A stretch of 64,000 bases of DNA, taken from assembly GCF_013466985.1 (NCBI RefSeq), contig NZ_CP059164.1:3853001-3917000 (forward strand), read 5' to 3'. The DNA is from Nocardioides ungokensis (lineage in GTDB: Bacteria; Actinomycetota; Actinomycetes; Propionibacteriales; Nocardioidaceae). Made by a program: the position numbers and the translations under genes. Positions within the stretch are counted from its first letter, which is position 1. Each line of letters opens with the position of its first letter. Below are positions 1-8,547 of this stretch, piece after piece. The notes beneath the pieces were generated by a model that did not search any database, was not told where the DNA came from, and saw only the letters and a list, made by a program, of their open reading frames with translations.

Positions 1-1
1 A

Positions 2-703
2 GGTGGTCTCAACACGCTGACCCGCGTTGACCTGGCCAGCCACGAGGTCACGCGGACCAGCACCTCCCACCCCAGGCAGCTGCCGCATGGAACGGCCTGG
101 GCAGCGGGCAACCTGTGGGTGGCGAACTACACCTCGGGCGACCTGCTCCGGATGGATCCCGAGACCCGCCAGGTACGTCAGACCATCCACCTGGGTGACA
201 ACCGCAACGGTCGAGCCCCGCAGAGCCTGATCAGCGACGGCCACAGCGTCTGGGTGGGCAATGACAACGGCTTGATCACGCGGCTCGACGGTGCAACTGG
301 CGAGGAGACCTCCCGCCTCCAACTACCCATCCGCGGGGTCCGCTTCGACGGCATCGACACTCGCCGCCACGTCCTGTACGCCCACGCCCTCCGCGGCAAC
401 AGCATCTTCCAGATCAACACCGGTCCGCCCGGGCCCGACCGGATTCGGGACGAACTGCCGCTCACCCAGGACGTGGGCGGCATGCTCGCAGGGTTTGCCG
501 TCGGCACGGAATCACTCTGGGCCGCCACGCTGAATCCCGACGACCTGTTGCGCATCGACCCGGAGACGCTGAGGATCAGTGAACGGATTCCATTGACCGG
601 GCTGAATCACGAGTCGAACGTCCCCATCGCCCTTGCTGCCAGCGGCCGAGCAGTGTGGATCCGCGTCAATGACAGGGTCCGCGAACTTGCGCCGCAGCCG
701 TGA
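2..703 (+). CDS. Beta-propeller (YVTN/PQQ-like) protein, 5' end missing
   Basis: The frame ending in TGA at 701-703 is open from the first bases of the window, so this is the C-terminal 233 residues of a longer protein. It shows repeated blade signatures: a W-containing strand (NLWVAN, VWVGND, LWAAT, VWIRVN) followed by an Asp/Gly turn such as RMDPETRQV, RLDGATGEE or RIDPETLRI. That spacing is typical of YVTN/NHL/PQQ-type beta-propellers, usually extracellular binding scaffolds. An ATG at 119 lies inside the repeat array and is not a plausible start. No catalytic residues are recognisable. The true N-terminus (signal peptide, sensor or kinase domain) cannot be judged. A dispersed repeat and an IS110 element follow directly. 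Confidence 0.75.
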   Translation, partial: GGLNTLTRVDLASHEVTRTSTSHPRQLPHGTAWAAGNLWVANYTSGDLLRMDPETRQVRQTIHLGDNRNGRAPQSLISDGHSVWVGNDNGLITRLDGATGEETSRLQLPIRGVRFDGIDTRRHVLYAHALRGNSIFQINTGPPGPDRIRDELPLTQDVGGMLAGFAVGTESLWAATLNPDDLLRIDPETLRISERIPLTGLNHESNVPIALAASGRAVWIRVNDRVRELAPQP

Positions 704-746
704 TCTGACATGTGGCTGGTCCAGCAAGGCCCACGGGCATCTCCAA

Positions 747-799
747 GCGCGCCGTCAGCGGCAGATCCGGGCGCACCCACGCGCACGCTATGCGGCAGA
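747..799. repeat. Dispersed intergenic repeat, long form, copy A
   Basis: This 53-bp GC-rich segment is nearly identical to 12952-13006 and shares its second half (cccacgcgcacgctatgcgg) with 12264-12300. Each long copy has two GCGGCAGA-type boxes about 30 bp apart. It lies between the propeller gene and the IS110 transposase, 20 bp beyond the transposase stop. Confidence 0.8.
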
Positions 800-2166
800 C
801 ATCCTAGGTTTTTCGATGTCAAGCGGCGCTGGTGAGGTGGTGACTCCAGGCGGTGTGTTCGTCATAGGTGGTGTGGGTCTTCAGGCAACCGTGGAGAATG
901 CCGACGAGCCGGTTCGCGAGCTGGCGTAGCGCGGCTTGGTGGCCGGTGCCGCGGGCGCGGAGCTGTTGGTAGTAGACCCGAGCTCCGGATGAGCCGCGGA
1001 GTGAGCAGAACGCCCATTGCTGCAGCGCATCGCCGAGTCGGCGGTTGCGCGCGTAGCGGGCCAACACGATCTTCTTCTTCCCTGATGCTTTGGTGATCGG
1101 GGCGGTGCCGGCGTAGTTCTTGCGGGCCTTGGCGTCGGTGTAGCGGTGGGGGTCATCGCCGAACTCGCCGAGCACCCGGGCTGCGAGGACCACGCCGAGG
1201 CCGGGTTGGCTCGTGTAGATCTCAGCGTCCGGGTGTTGGCCAAAATGCGCGTCCACCACCGCCGCCATCTGGTCGATCTGGGCGTTCAGGGTCGCCACGA
1301 TGGCGGCCTGGCCGGCCACGATCGCCGCGTAGGCCGACTGCACCGGAGTTGACCGGTGCAACTGCTCGGCACCCAAGATCTGCTGGATCTCGTTGACCCT
1401 GGCGTCGACGTTGCGCCGGTTCGCCCTTCGCAGCGCCGCGGTGATCCGGCGCCGTGTCAGCTGACGGGCGCGGTCGGGCTCGGGCGCCAACGCCAGCAGC
1501 TCGAGCGCGTCGGGTGCATCGAGGTCAGCAAAGGCCTCGAGCGCGGCGGGAAAGAACTCCCGCAACGCCGAGCGCAGCCGGAGCACATGGCGGCTGCGCT
1601 CCCAGATCAAGCTCTGGTGCGTGCGAGCCACAAGCTTGATCGCCTCGGCCTCCTCGGAGTCACCGGCCAGCGGACGGTGGTGAGCCCGGTCGACCCGGAT
1701 AATCTCAGCCAGCAGGTGGGCGTCTGCGGCGTCGGACTTCGCTCCGGAGGTGGAGTGCCGTTGACGGTAGCGGGCCACCGACAGCGGGTTGATCGCGAAG
1801 ACCTCGTACCCCGCAGCGACCAGAGCCGCGACCCAGGGTCCCCGGTCAGTCTCAATGCCGACCTTGACCAGGCCCTGCACCTGCTCGGGTTCCAGCTCGG
1901 CCCAGTCCTCGGGCAGGTGGTCGGCGACCAACGCGTGCAGTCCGGCGATGCCTTCGATGCCTTCGGGCAACCGTCTGCGTGCCATGACCTGGCCCTCGTC
2001 GTCGACCAGCTCGACGTCGTGGTGATCCTCGGCCCAATCATCTCCGATGAAGAGCATCGCCTCGGCCTCCCTACTCGCCATCTCATTGGTCAGCAGCGCG
2101 GAGGAGGACAGCCAGCGATCTAATGGTCCAAGTGCTCACCATCACCGATGGGGCACGACATCCCAG
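798..2166 (-). mobile_element. IS110-family insertion sequence, boundaries tentative
   Basis: The element is defined by its transposase gene. IS110 elements lack terminal inverted repeats and make no clear target duplication, so the ends cannot be read directly. The motif gacatcc(t/c)ag occurs at 798-807 and again at 2157-2166, bracketing the transposase in a 1.37-kb unit of normal IS110 size; I use it as a provisional boundary. IS110 elements encode a structured bridge RNA in a non-coding end, so the ends may extend beyond this, up to about 2500. Confidence 0.4.
819..2057 (-). CDS. IS110-family transposase (DEDD recombinase)
   Basis: This 412-residue protein has the two-domain layout of IS110 recombinases. 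An N-terminal RuvC-like DEDD domain carries GDDWAEDHHDV (Asp7), GIETDRG (Glu69) and KSDAADAHLLAE (Asp109, Asp112). A C-terminal Transposase_20 domain carries QPGLGVVLAARVLGEFGD and the conserved ITKASGKKK segment with its serine. The ATG at 2057 is preferred because agggagg lies about 9 bp upstream; an in-frame ATG at 2081 would add eight residues. The frame is intact and of normal length, so the element could be active. It would catalyse RNA-guided recombination of its own DNA. Confidence 0.9.
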   Translation of the reverse strand: MLFIGDDWAEDHHDVELVDDEGQVMARRRLPEGIEGIAGLHALVADHLPEDWAELEPEQVQGLVKVGIETDRGPWVAALVAAGYEVFAINPLSVARYRQRHSTSGAKSDAADAHLLAEIIRVDRAHHRPLAGDSEEAEAIKLVARTHQSLIWERSRHVLRLRSALREFFPAALEAFADLDAPDALELLALAPEPDRARQLTRRRITAALRRANRRNVDARVNEIQQILGAEQLHRSTPVQSAYAAIVAGQAAIVATLNAQIDQMAAVVDAHFGQHPDAEIYTSQPGLGVVLAARVLGEFGDDPHRYTDAKARKNYAGTAPITKASGKKKIVLARYARNRRLGDALQQWAFCSLRGSSGARVYYQQLRARGTGHQAALRQLANRLVGILHGCLKTHTTYDEHTAWSHHLTSAA

Positions 2167-2511
2167 CAGCGGTTTACGCCTCCTCACGACCAACGGGCGC
2201 ACGGTCTGCCGCGAGACCTCCACGGGTCAGATGAGAAGAGTGCTGCCCCGCTGGCCGCTACCGGAACCGGAACTGCCGCAGCAGGCCGGCACAAGCCATT
2301 AGATGAGGACGTTCGGGCCGCCGCCCCGTGCACCATTGCGGGATGTCGAGCCCGGTGGACTATGCGGGTCGTGGCGCTCAAGCCGCCGGCATCGAGAAGC
2401 GTGGCCACCGTCTTGCGGTAGGTGTGCGGCACGACTCACTCGAAGGGTGTCCTTAGGAAACGCTGGGCTCCCGGTCAGGAAACCTTCACCTAGCCGGGTG
2501 ATTCTGGGTCG
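2058..2511. other. Non-coding stretch upstream of the IS110 transposase
   Basis: I see no convincing gene in these 454 bp; the short frames on both strands have no start signals or protein-like composition. The part next to the transposase start could hold the bridge RNA of the element. Just before the next gene there is a small inverted repeat (tcacc/ggtga, 2486-2501) and two copies of ggaaac (around 2457 and 2479), possible promoter elements of the membrane protein gene at 2512. Confidence 0.4.
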
Positions 2512-4089
2512 GTGACCAGGTGGGCCGGTCGCCCGAGCGCCCTTCGCGCTCCCGGCGCGTGGGAGCCCGCGGTGGTGTTCGCCGCGGCATGCGTGGTGTT
2601 CGCGCTGCACGGCACCCACGGTGCGCTGAGTCGGGACTTCGGGGTGTTCCTCTACGGCGGTGAGCAGCTGACCCGCGGGGCGCCGTCGTACGTCGGGATC
2701 TTCAACTCCGTCGGTCCCTTGTCCGATGCCGTTCCCGGCGTGGCCATCCTCGTCGGCCGGAGCCTCGGCCTCGATCCGGTCCTGGCGCCGCGGCTGCTCT
2801 TCCTGGCCCTGTCCGCCGGCTGCTGCGCCGCCCTGTACGTCCTAACCCGGCGCGTCTTCGACTCTTCCGCTGCGGGGTTCCTGGCCGCGGCGTTGCTTGC
2901 CGGTGCGGCCACTTTCACGCGGCTGTCCTCCGACGGTCCGCGCGAGAAGACCCTGATGCTGCTGTGCCTGTTGCTCGCGCTGATCTGGCTGCTCGAGCAG
3001 CGTTGGTTCCTGGCCGGTGCTGCTACAGCGCTTGCCACGTTGACCTGGCAGCCAGGGTTCGCCGTTGCGGCGGCCGGCTTCATCGGCGCGGTTGCACTCT
3101 TGACGAACCGGCGCCCCCGGGCGCTCGGACAGTTCGTCCTCGGTGGCGCGGTCCCCAGCCTTGCTGCTGTGGTGGCCTTCGCGGCCACGGGCGCCCTGGG
3201 GAGGGCACTCGACGGCTTCATCGTCATCGACGCCGTCTACACGCGGCAGCCGTCCCTGCTGACCAACCCCATCGGCACGGTCGGGTTCGTGTGGCAGGGG
3301 TACTCATGGACGGTGCTGCCGTTCGTCCTCGGCCTGGTGCTCCTGCCGATGCTCCTTCTCGACGCCTGGCGACGGCGCGCCGAGCACGACGGCTGGCGCC
3401 CCCTCGGGGTGATGGTGGCTGCCGAGATCGGCGCAGTCGGCTGGCTCCTGGTCGCGATCAACGGGGCCGCCGATCTCTTCGACGTGCTGCCCTTCGGGGC
3501 CCTTGGTGCTGCGGGTGCCGTCGTACGTCTGGCCGGTCCGCTGCCGAGGCGTGGTTTCGTTGCCCTTCTCGGTGCCTGCACTCTGGCAGCGGTGGCGGTC
3601 GCCACGTCGTACGCCGTGCTGAGCAGGTCCGACGCCCTGGTCGGCCAGCGGCTGGCCGTGGACAGTGTGATGGACGTCCTGCCGCGGGGCGACGGGTTCC
3701 TGTCGGTCAACGCCCCTGATGCGATGTTCCTGGCGGGGCGCACCAACCCGACGCCGTGGCAGGTCTTCAACGGCTCTGAGGACCGCTTCATCAACGCCCA
3801 CTATCCCGGAGGGCTCGCGGGGTATGCGAGGTGGGTGGCTCGCATCAGACCTGGGGTCGTCGTTGTCGGCGGCGCGGATCCCGAGCGGTGGCTGCAAGGC
3901 GTCCTCGGCGCCGACTACACCGACCTGGGCCGCTTCGGGAACTGGCAGTGGTACGCCTCGACCACGCTCAGCCGAGCGGAACAGTCCCGCCTCCGAGCTG
4001 CGGTCGCCCTGGGTTATGAGCAGCTCCGGCGGACCGACCACGGCGGTCTGTACGGTCCCCAGGTGTTCAGCGCGGCCGGGCCGTCCTGA
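2512..4089 (+). CDS. Polytopic membrane protein, GT-C glycosyltransferase-like
   Basis: The 525-residue product has about ten hydrophobic segments between residues 18 and 370, then a soluble C-terminal domain of about 150 residues. The early loop between the first membrane segments contains ALSRDFGVFLYGGEQL, where the acidic residue and overall layout resemble GT-C fold mannosyltransferases (GT39/ArnT/DolP-mannose type) that use lipid-linked sugars on the outer face of the membrane. The later segments are very Ala/Leu/Val rich. Translation starts at GTG 2512. It stands alone, with no cell-wall or glycan genes beside it, so the donor and acceptor are unknown. The family assignment rests on topology and is tentative. 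Confidence 0.7.
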   Translation: MTRWAGRPSALRAPGAWEPAVVFAAACVVFALHGTHGALSRDFGVFLYGGEQLTRGAPSYVGIFNSVGPLSDAVPGVAILVGRSLGLDPVLAPRLLFLALSAGCCAALYVLTRRVFDSSAAGFLAAALLAGAATFTRLSSDGPREKTLMLLCLLLALIWLLEQRWFLAGAATALATLTWQPGFAVAAAGFIGAVALLTNRRPRALGQFVLGGAVPSLAAVVAFAATGALGRALDGFIVIDAVYTRQPSLLTNPIGTVGFVWQGYSWTVLPFVLGLVLLPMLLLDAWRRRAEHDGWRPLGVMVAAEIGAVGWLLVAINGAADLFDVLPFGALGAAGAVVRLAGPLPRRGFVALLGACTLAAVAVATSYAVLSRSDALVGQRLAVDSVMDVLPRGDGFLSVNAPDAMFLAGRTNPTPWQVFNGSEDRFINAHYPGGLAGYARWVARIRPGVVVVGGADPERWLQGVLGADYTDLGRFGNWQWYASTTLSRAEQSRLRAAVALGYEQLRRTDHGGLYGPQVFSAAGPS

Positions 4090-4180
4090 GACACCGCCGC
4101 ACGACGTTGCGTGCCCGTCCCTGAGTCGCCTGACCGGCTCAGCAGGCCGGGATGGGCTGGATCGAGCTCGCCGACTCAGC

Positions 4181-4507
4181 TCAGGACCCGCCGGATCTTC
4201 CCGGCCTGTTTCGGCCAGGCTTCCCAGAAGCGTCCTGCGGCAGCGCCCCCCGTCCCTGTTCGAGGCCGTGGAGCAGACCCAGGGTGAAGGCGTTGTCCCC
4301 CTCGAGCTCGGCCTGTACGCCGAGCTGGCGTGCAACAAAGCGGCTCACCACACTGTCCGGGTGCTCGCCGAGGATCCTCTGCAGCCAGTGCTCCCTGAAC
4401 GGGGCCTGTGACTGCTCCTCTCCTGTCTCGCGGTCGGCATCGGCGGGCTCTTCTTGCTTCGAGCCACCACCTAGCGAACTTCCGCACATCGGCAGGAGCA
4501 CGCACAT
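4181..4507 (-). CDS. Hypothetical protein, possibly exported
   Basis: A 108-residue minus-strand frame that I do not recognise. Its middle looks genuinely coding, with alternating charged and hydrophobic residues (FREHWLQRILGEHPDS, RFVARQLGVQAELEGD, LLHGLEQGRGA). The first residues, MCVLLPMCGSSLGG, are encoded by a dispersed-repeat copy at 4482-4525, so the true start may lie elsewhere or the 5' end may have been replaced by the repeat. It is convergent with the membrane protein gene ending at 4089 and divergent from the small gene at 4612. No ribosome-binding site is clear. Confidence 0.4.
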   Translation of the reverse strand: MCVLLPMCGSSLGGGSKQEEPADADRETGEEQSQAPFREHWLQRILGEHPDSVVSRFVARQLGVQAELEGDNAFTLGLLHGLEQGRGALPQDASGKPGRNRPGRSGGS

Positions 4508-4525
4508 CGCGGCATGACAGTGCGG
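4482..4525. repeat. Dispersed intergenic repeat, short form
   Basis: The segment contains ccgcacatcggcagg followed by cgcacatcgcggcatgac, two tandem variants of the short repeat unit also found at 6698-6727, 21684-21730 and 22038-22062. Confidence 0.5.
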
Positions 4526-4611
4526 GCCAGACTCTGACGTTTGGGTCCACGGCCTGGCTCGCGGCGCTTCAGCGAGGGACACTCGAGGTGTCCAGGAGGA
4601 GCCTCAACGCC

Positions 4612-4878
4612 ATGAACGAGCAGATTCAAGATGCAATGGCTCTGCGCACCGGAGCTCGTCGCCTGATCCCTCGATGGGAGTTCGGTCATCTGCGTGCGCT
4701 TGGGTTCGCCCGGGTCGGCGGAGCGCTGGTCCTGACCACGTGTGGCCTCTTGACCCTCGCGTTTGCCGGAAGCGGTGCCAAGGCCTACGGGTGGGCAGCC
4801 TTCTTCTTGTTCTTTGCAGCCCTCAACCTGGCTGGTGGCATCTGGGAGTTGCGGATCTATCGTTCCGGTTCCTCTTGA
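4612..4878 (+). CDS. Small membrane protein, hypothetical
   Basis: An 88-residue protein with a basic, soluble N-terminus (residues 1-35) and two hydrophobic helices at about 38-58 and 62-82, ending in a short positive tail. The ATG at 4612 is preferred over upstream in-frame codons because a strong aggagga motif precedes it at 4594-4600. Membrane topology probably places both ends in the cytoplasm. No family is recognised. It is a monocistronic gene in the accessory zone, followed by a short repeat copy. Confidence 0.7.
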   Translation: MNEQIQDAMALRTGARRLIPRWEFGHLRALGFARVGGALVLTTCGLLTLAFAGSGAKAYGWAAFFLFFAALNLAGGIWELRIYRSGSS

Positions 4879-4960
4879 GCCCGGATCACAAGCCTCGTTC
4901 CTCCACGGACTCGCAGAGGCCACCGCCTCATCGGCTACTTGTTTCATTGACCTCAGGACC

Positions 4961-4990
4961 GCGCGGATCGCGGCACATCCGGACGCTCTG
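4961..4990. repeat. Dispersed intergenic repeat, short form
   Basis: The segment cgcgcggatcgcggcacatc, followed by cggacgctct, matches the composition and order of the copy at 21684-21730 (ggcatgtgcggacgctc). It lies downstream of the small membrane protein gene. Confidence 0.4.
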
Positions 4991-5021
4991 ACCCGTGACC
5001 AGCGTCGGATTTCCTGTGGTT

Positions 5022-5297
5022 CTACTGCCGCAGGCGGAGGGGTTGACCGGACTTGTCGAACATGAAGCAGGCGCCGGCGATCTGTGACCTCTCCCGTAGC
5101 GCCGATCGTGGATCCCAGACCGCGGTGAAGGTGATGTCGGTGTCATCGACTTGGACGCCGTAGGTGCACTGTCGCTTGGCAGTAGCGGCGAGTTCAGCCG
5201 GCGAGGGGTGCAGGTCCAGACTCGGGAGGTTCGCCAGACCTCCGGGTCCGCTAGTACTGGTGCGGCTGGTCGCAGGGAGCGAACGACCGCTCGGCAC
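5022..5297 (-). CDS. Doubtful small ORF or gene remnant
   Basis: A 91-residue frame from a GTG at 5297. The last 70 residues look protein-like: LDLHPSPAELAATAKRQC, VDDTDITFTAVWDPRSALRER and AGACFMFDKSGQ. The first 20 residues are low-complexity Ser/Thr/Pro and there is no Shine-Dalgarno sequence. It may be the 3' remnant of a lost gene or a short real gene divergent from the phosphatase at 5446. No family is recognised. Confidence 0.3.
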   Translation of the reverse strand: MPSGRSLPATSRTSTSGPGGLANLPSLDLHPSPAELAATAKRQCTYGVQVDDTDITFTAVWDPRSALRERSQIAGACFMFDKSGQPLRLRQ

Positions 5298-5445
5298 ATA
5301 ACACTGCTCGTGACCGTTCCGCTCGTGAGTGAAAGGATGGGATTGACGGAGCGGCCGCAGCGGTCTTGCGGTTCCCATGTGGGCCCGGAACCGGTGCGGT
5401 AGTCGCCGGTTCCGGGCCGGGGCAACCTCGAACGGCGGAGGGCTG

Positions 5446-6717
5446 ATGAACAGGAACCGTGCGGCGGCTGCATCCGCAGCAGCAGCGTGGTTGATCGCGC
5501 TGGTGGTGATCGACCTCCTTGCGCCCCTGTCGGTGATCCCCGACGTGCTCTTCGGGATGGCTCCGCTGATCGCCTGCGCCTTCCTCTCGCCACGGGTCAC
5601 GACACTCTTCGGCACCGCCGCGGTCGCGCTCACGGTGTGGTCGGGGTGGCTCAACGGCGTCTGGGATCAGGCTCAGCAGTGGGTTCGCCTGGTCGATGTT
5701 GTCCTCATCGGAGCGGCAGGCACGGCGATCTCCGTGGTTCGCGAGCGCCGGGAGGGGCACCTCGCGCGCGTCACCGCGATCGCGGAAACGGCCCAACGGG
5801 CGATCCTGCCGAAGCTGCCATCCACCGGTCCGAACCTCGCCACCGCCGCGCGCTACCTCTCCGCGGCCACGGACGCCCTCGTGGGCGGAGATCTGTACGA
5901 CTGCTCGCTTGTCGACGGCTCTCGGCGGTTCATCGTCGCCGACGTACGCGGCAAGGGCATCGAAAGCGTCGAGCAAGCTGCTCGAGTCATCCGGGCCTTC
6001 CGTCAGGCGGCAGCGGTGCGAGCAGGACTCGACGAGGTCGCCGAGGACATGAACCGCTACCTGACACCGTTCCTCGGTGAGGAAGAGTTCGTGACCGCGG
6101 TCCTGGTCGATGTGTCCGACCCCGAGGCGGTAGTGCTCACGAGCTGCGGGCACCCGCCCGCACTCCTGGCGCGCGCTGACGGCGAGGCATTCCTCGTCGA
6201 GGTCCCGCCAGGGCTGCCCCTTGGCATCGGTCCCGGCTTCAGCCGTACCAGCGTGCCCTGGCAGCCGGGCGACCGCCTGCTGATCTACACCGATGGGCTC
6301 AGCGAGGCTCGCGACGCCCAGGGCGAGTTCCTGCCGCTGCTCGACCTCGCACCCGACCTCACCTCGGGCACCCTCGACGGCGCGCTCGACAGACTGCTGG
6401 AGCGAGTCCGTCGGCACGTGCCCGGCGGCGCGTTGGCAGACGATCTGGCCGTCGTTCTGCTCGAACACACCGGGACAAGCGCGACTCAGCGGTTACAGGA
6501 AACGGCCAGGGAATCTGCGTCTTCGGTCCCACTCTTACCCCTGGATCTCCGGCCCGGCGACGAGCGCCTGAGCACAGCCAAACCCGGCTCAGCGGGTGTG
6601 TTCCATTTGGTGGTGACTGCCGTCGCCGACTTGGTCGGCACAGCGTGCGGCAGGTCGTTCCCCAGTGACGTGACCCACGGGAAGGCGCACGTCACGAGCG
6701 CACTCATCTCGGCATGA
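5446..6717 (+). CDS. SpoIIE-type PP2C serine phosphatase with membrane domain
   Basis: A 423-residue protein with four hydrophobic helices in residues 8-105, a short linker, then a PPM/SpoIIE phosphatase domain at about 125-355. Metal-binding motifs are visible: GGDLYD (Asp149, Asp152), VADVRGKG (Asp166), IYTDGLSEARD and a late ADDLAVVLL. Such phosphatases dephosphorylate anti-anti-sigma factors in partner-switching pathways and control alternative sigma factors at the membrane. The ATG at 5446 has ggcggaggg just upstream. No anti-sigma or antagonist gene is adjacent, so the partner is elsewhere. The C-terminal 70 residues lie outside the domain and are unrecognised; the last codons run into a repeat copy. 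Confidence 0.9.
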   Translation: MNRNRAAAASAAAAWLIALVVIDLLAPLSVIPDVLFGMAPLIACAFLSPRVTTLFGTAAVALTVWSGWLNGVWDQAQQWVRLVDVVLIGAAGTAISVVRERREGHLARVTAIAETAQRAILPKLPSTGPNLATAARYLSAATDALVGGDLYDCSLVDGSRRFIVADVRGKGIESVEQAARVIRAFRQAAAVRAGLDEVAEDMNRYLTPFLGEEEFVTAVLVDVSDPEAVVLTSCGHPPALLARADGEAFLVEVPPGLPLGIGPGFSRTSVPWQPGDRLLIYTDGLSEARDAQGEFLPLLDLAPDLTSGTLDGALDRLLERVRRHVPGGALADDLAVVLLEHTGTSATQRLQETARESASSVPLLPLDLRPGDERLSTAKPGSAGVFHLVVTAVADLVGTACGRSFPSDVTHGKAHVTSALISA

Positions 6718-6727
6718 GCGCACGCTA
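6698..6727. repeat. Dispersed intergenic repeat, short form
   Basis: The sequence gcgcactcatctcggcatga followed by gcgcacgct can fold on itself (gcgcactcat against atgagcgc). In reverse complement its first half matches 11378-11396. It covers the stop codon of the phosphatase gene and the 3' end of the convergent gene. Confidence 0.6.
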
Positions 6728-7524
6728 GGGAGCGGCAGCTGCGGACGAGCCCAGCGGCCCGAGGCGGCACACCGCCTCACGACGCGAACTCGGGACGGGG
6801 CCCAGACCCGTCCGCTGACGCACGAAAGCCGCGACTTGACGGGCGACCTCGCGGGCCAAGGGTGCCGAGTCCTGGCTCGCAAGCGAGGACCCGGGCTGAT
6901 CCACGAAGATCCGCAGCCGATGCTCGCTGCGGCGGCTGCGGACCCGCGCCCGCTCGCCGCCGTAGCCGATCTGCACCTCCAGCGACCGTATGCCGGCGGA
7001 TCGCCACCAGTCGTGACCAGATGGTGAGGCGAACCGCGCCACCTCGGCGCGGAAGGCATCGTGGAAGCGGTCGATCTGATGAGTCTGGATCGGGCCGCCG
7101 CCGACGAAGGCGATACGGGGTGGCTGTCCGACCGCGGCGTCCCCTCGGCGCACCACCTGGACTGGAAGGGGCGGCAGCGTCGGGTCGCCGGCGGGCACCG
7201 GGCGGCCGGTCAGGTAGTCAACGACCGAGCTGCGCCACGCACCGCCCTCGCGGGAAAGACTCCGCTCTCCACCGCGCACCGCAGGCACCCAGTCGTAGGG
7301 CCCCAGCGACACGCTCTTCTTGCCGCGCCACCGCAGCGACTTCGCGGCCCGACGGAAGCCGGGGCTGGTGCAGAACGCCAGCGACTTGTCCGAGGACGCC
7401 ACGGTCGCGCCGTCGTCGCGACGGCGAGCCGACCGACCAGTCCGTGCACGGCCTCCAGCAGCATGCCACCCCTCACCTGCGCTGGCCGAGCCGCGAACCC
7501 GGTCGGCACGTGCACATGCGCCAT
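6725..7524 (-). CDS. Hypothetical protein, frameshifted near 7400
   Basis: The gene reads in two frames. The N-terminal part (MAHVHVPTGFAARPAQVRGG to LAVATTA) starts at ATG 7524 behind a gggaggg motif. The rest, beginning near residue 42 with SSDKSLAFCTSPGFRRA, continues in the neighbouring frame to the stop at 6725. A one-base change near 7395-7410 would give a single protein of about 266 residues. The C-terminal 120 residues are rich in Arg and contain WWRSAGIRSLEVQIGYGG and RLRIFVDQPGSS. No family is recognised. Given other one-base errors in this window the frameshift may be an assembly artefact. It is divergent from the precursor-like gene at 7780. Confidence 0.55.
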
Positions 7525-7556
7525 CTCGAAGCCCTCCCGCACGGGGTCCACCCAAG

Positions 7557-7740
7557 CGTGACGTCGCGGCCCCCGAGAACCGGATCCGTGGCTGGGCGAT
7601 CGCGCAGCACCTCGTCGCCCATGCCGACCGGCTCGGCATCGAGCACGTCATCGTCGACGGCTGGATCTGGACCGCCGGCTGCCCCTCGGGCGACGGCTGG
7701 CGCCGCCCTCGTGGTTTGGCGGCGAGGTGCGGGGGGTACG
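7557..7740 (+). pseudogene. Gene remnant (C-terminal fragment)
   Basis: A short frame without a start reads ENRIRGWAIAQHLVAHADRL then GIEHVIVDGWIWTAG. This resembles the C-terminal pattern of secreted actinobacterial proteins in which an Ala-rich helix is followed by a strand ending in DGxxW. The frame has no upstream coding continuation and runs into unrelated sequence before 7780. I read it as the tail of a lost gene. It also forms the space in which the promoter of the 7780 gene must lie. Confidence 0.3.
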
Positions 7741-7779
7741 TGGGGCCGACCAGATCTCACCGACCACGGGGGAACCACC

Positions 7780-8547
7780 ATGAACGACGACACCACCGGC
7801 AAGGGCCTCTCGGACGCCGAGCTGGCCGCCGAGCAGGGCATTGCGCTGCCCGACAAGGAGGTCGTCTCGATCCTCGACCTCAACGCCGACCTCGCCCTCG
7901 CGCTCGACGCAGCGGCACCCATCGACCTCGGCGTCGCCGCCAACGCCAACGTCGCCGCTCCCATCGACGCCGCCGTCGGCGCCAACGTCCTCTCGACGGG
8001 CTCGACCGCGCAAGCGCTGGCCGACCAGGGCGCGCTGGTCAACCAGGGCATCCACGCCGACGCCACGGCCAACGCCGTCCAGGACAGCGGCCTCGAGCAG
8101 GGCGCCTCGCCCGACGGCGCGGTGGCTGCCGATCCGACAGACCCTGCCGGCACCGACGCGGGCGGCGCCGTGCCGTCGCTGCCCGCCGATCCGACCGACC
8201 CTGCCGGCACCGACGCGGCGGGCGGCGCCGTGCCGTCGCTGCCCGCCGACGGAACCGTTCCCAGCACGGGGGACGTCGGCTCCACCGTCGGCAGCGCTGC
8301 GGACGGCAGCCTGCTCAACGTCGACGTGAACCTCAACGGCGACGCCAACATCGCCGCCCCGATCAACGGCGCGGTCGCCGCGAACGCCAACGTGGCGGCG
8401 CCGATCGATGCCTCGGTGGCGGCCAATGTCGGCTCGGTGGACAGCAACGCGGTGTCGATCGCCCAGCAGACCGCTGTCATCAACCAGGACATCACCGGCG
8501 ACGCGACCGCCAACTCCGACCAGACCTCCGACATCACCCAGCCGTGA
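7780..8547 (+). CDS. Ala/Asn-rich internally duplicated protein, possible substrate of the M50-like protein
   Basis: A 255-residue acidic protein of very biased composition (Ala, Asn, Asp, Gly, Val) with no aromatic-rich core and no signal peptide. The N-terminus (ELAAEQGIALPDKEVVSIL) looks like a soluble leader. Two related modules of about 70 residues follow (about 33-105 and 176-250), each with AANANVAAPID and A-(V/I)-NQ-I-ADATAN-type motifs. They are joined by a Pro-rich linker with two copies of DPTDPAGTDA...VPSLPA. The ATG at 7780 follows gggggaa. Its stop overlaps the GTG of the next gene by 4 bp, so the two are translationally coupled. The arrangement suggests a structural or secreted repeat protein handled by the neighbouring protease-like membrane protein. 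This role is an inference; no family was identified. Confidence 0.75.
   Translation: MNDDTTGKGLSDAELAAEQGIALPDKEVVSILDLNADLALALDAAAPIDLGVAANANVAAPIDAAVGANVLSTGSTAQALADQGALVNQGIHADATANAVQDSGLEQGASPDGAVAADPTDPAGTDAGGAVPSLPADPTDPAGTDAAGGAVPSLPADGTVPSTGDVGSTVGSAADGSLLNVDVNLNGDANIAAPINGAVAANANVAAPIDASVAANVGSVDSNAVSIAQQTAVINQDITGDATANSDQTSDITQP
8131..8247 (+). repeat. Tandem duplication inside the 7780 gene
   Basis: Two direct copies of a 57/60-bp unit (8131-8187 and 8188-8247) encode the linker repeat DPTDPAGTDA(A)GGAVPSLPA. The copies differ by a 3-bp insertion and one substitution, which indicates a recent in-frame duplication. Confidence 0.9.

Noticed and set aside
5377..5445. Longer start (23 extra residues) for the SpoIIE-type phosphatase
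   Set aside because: The extension is basic and unconserved in character, while ATG 5446 has a good ggaggg site just upstream.
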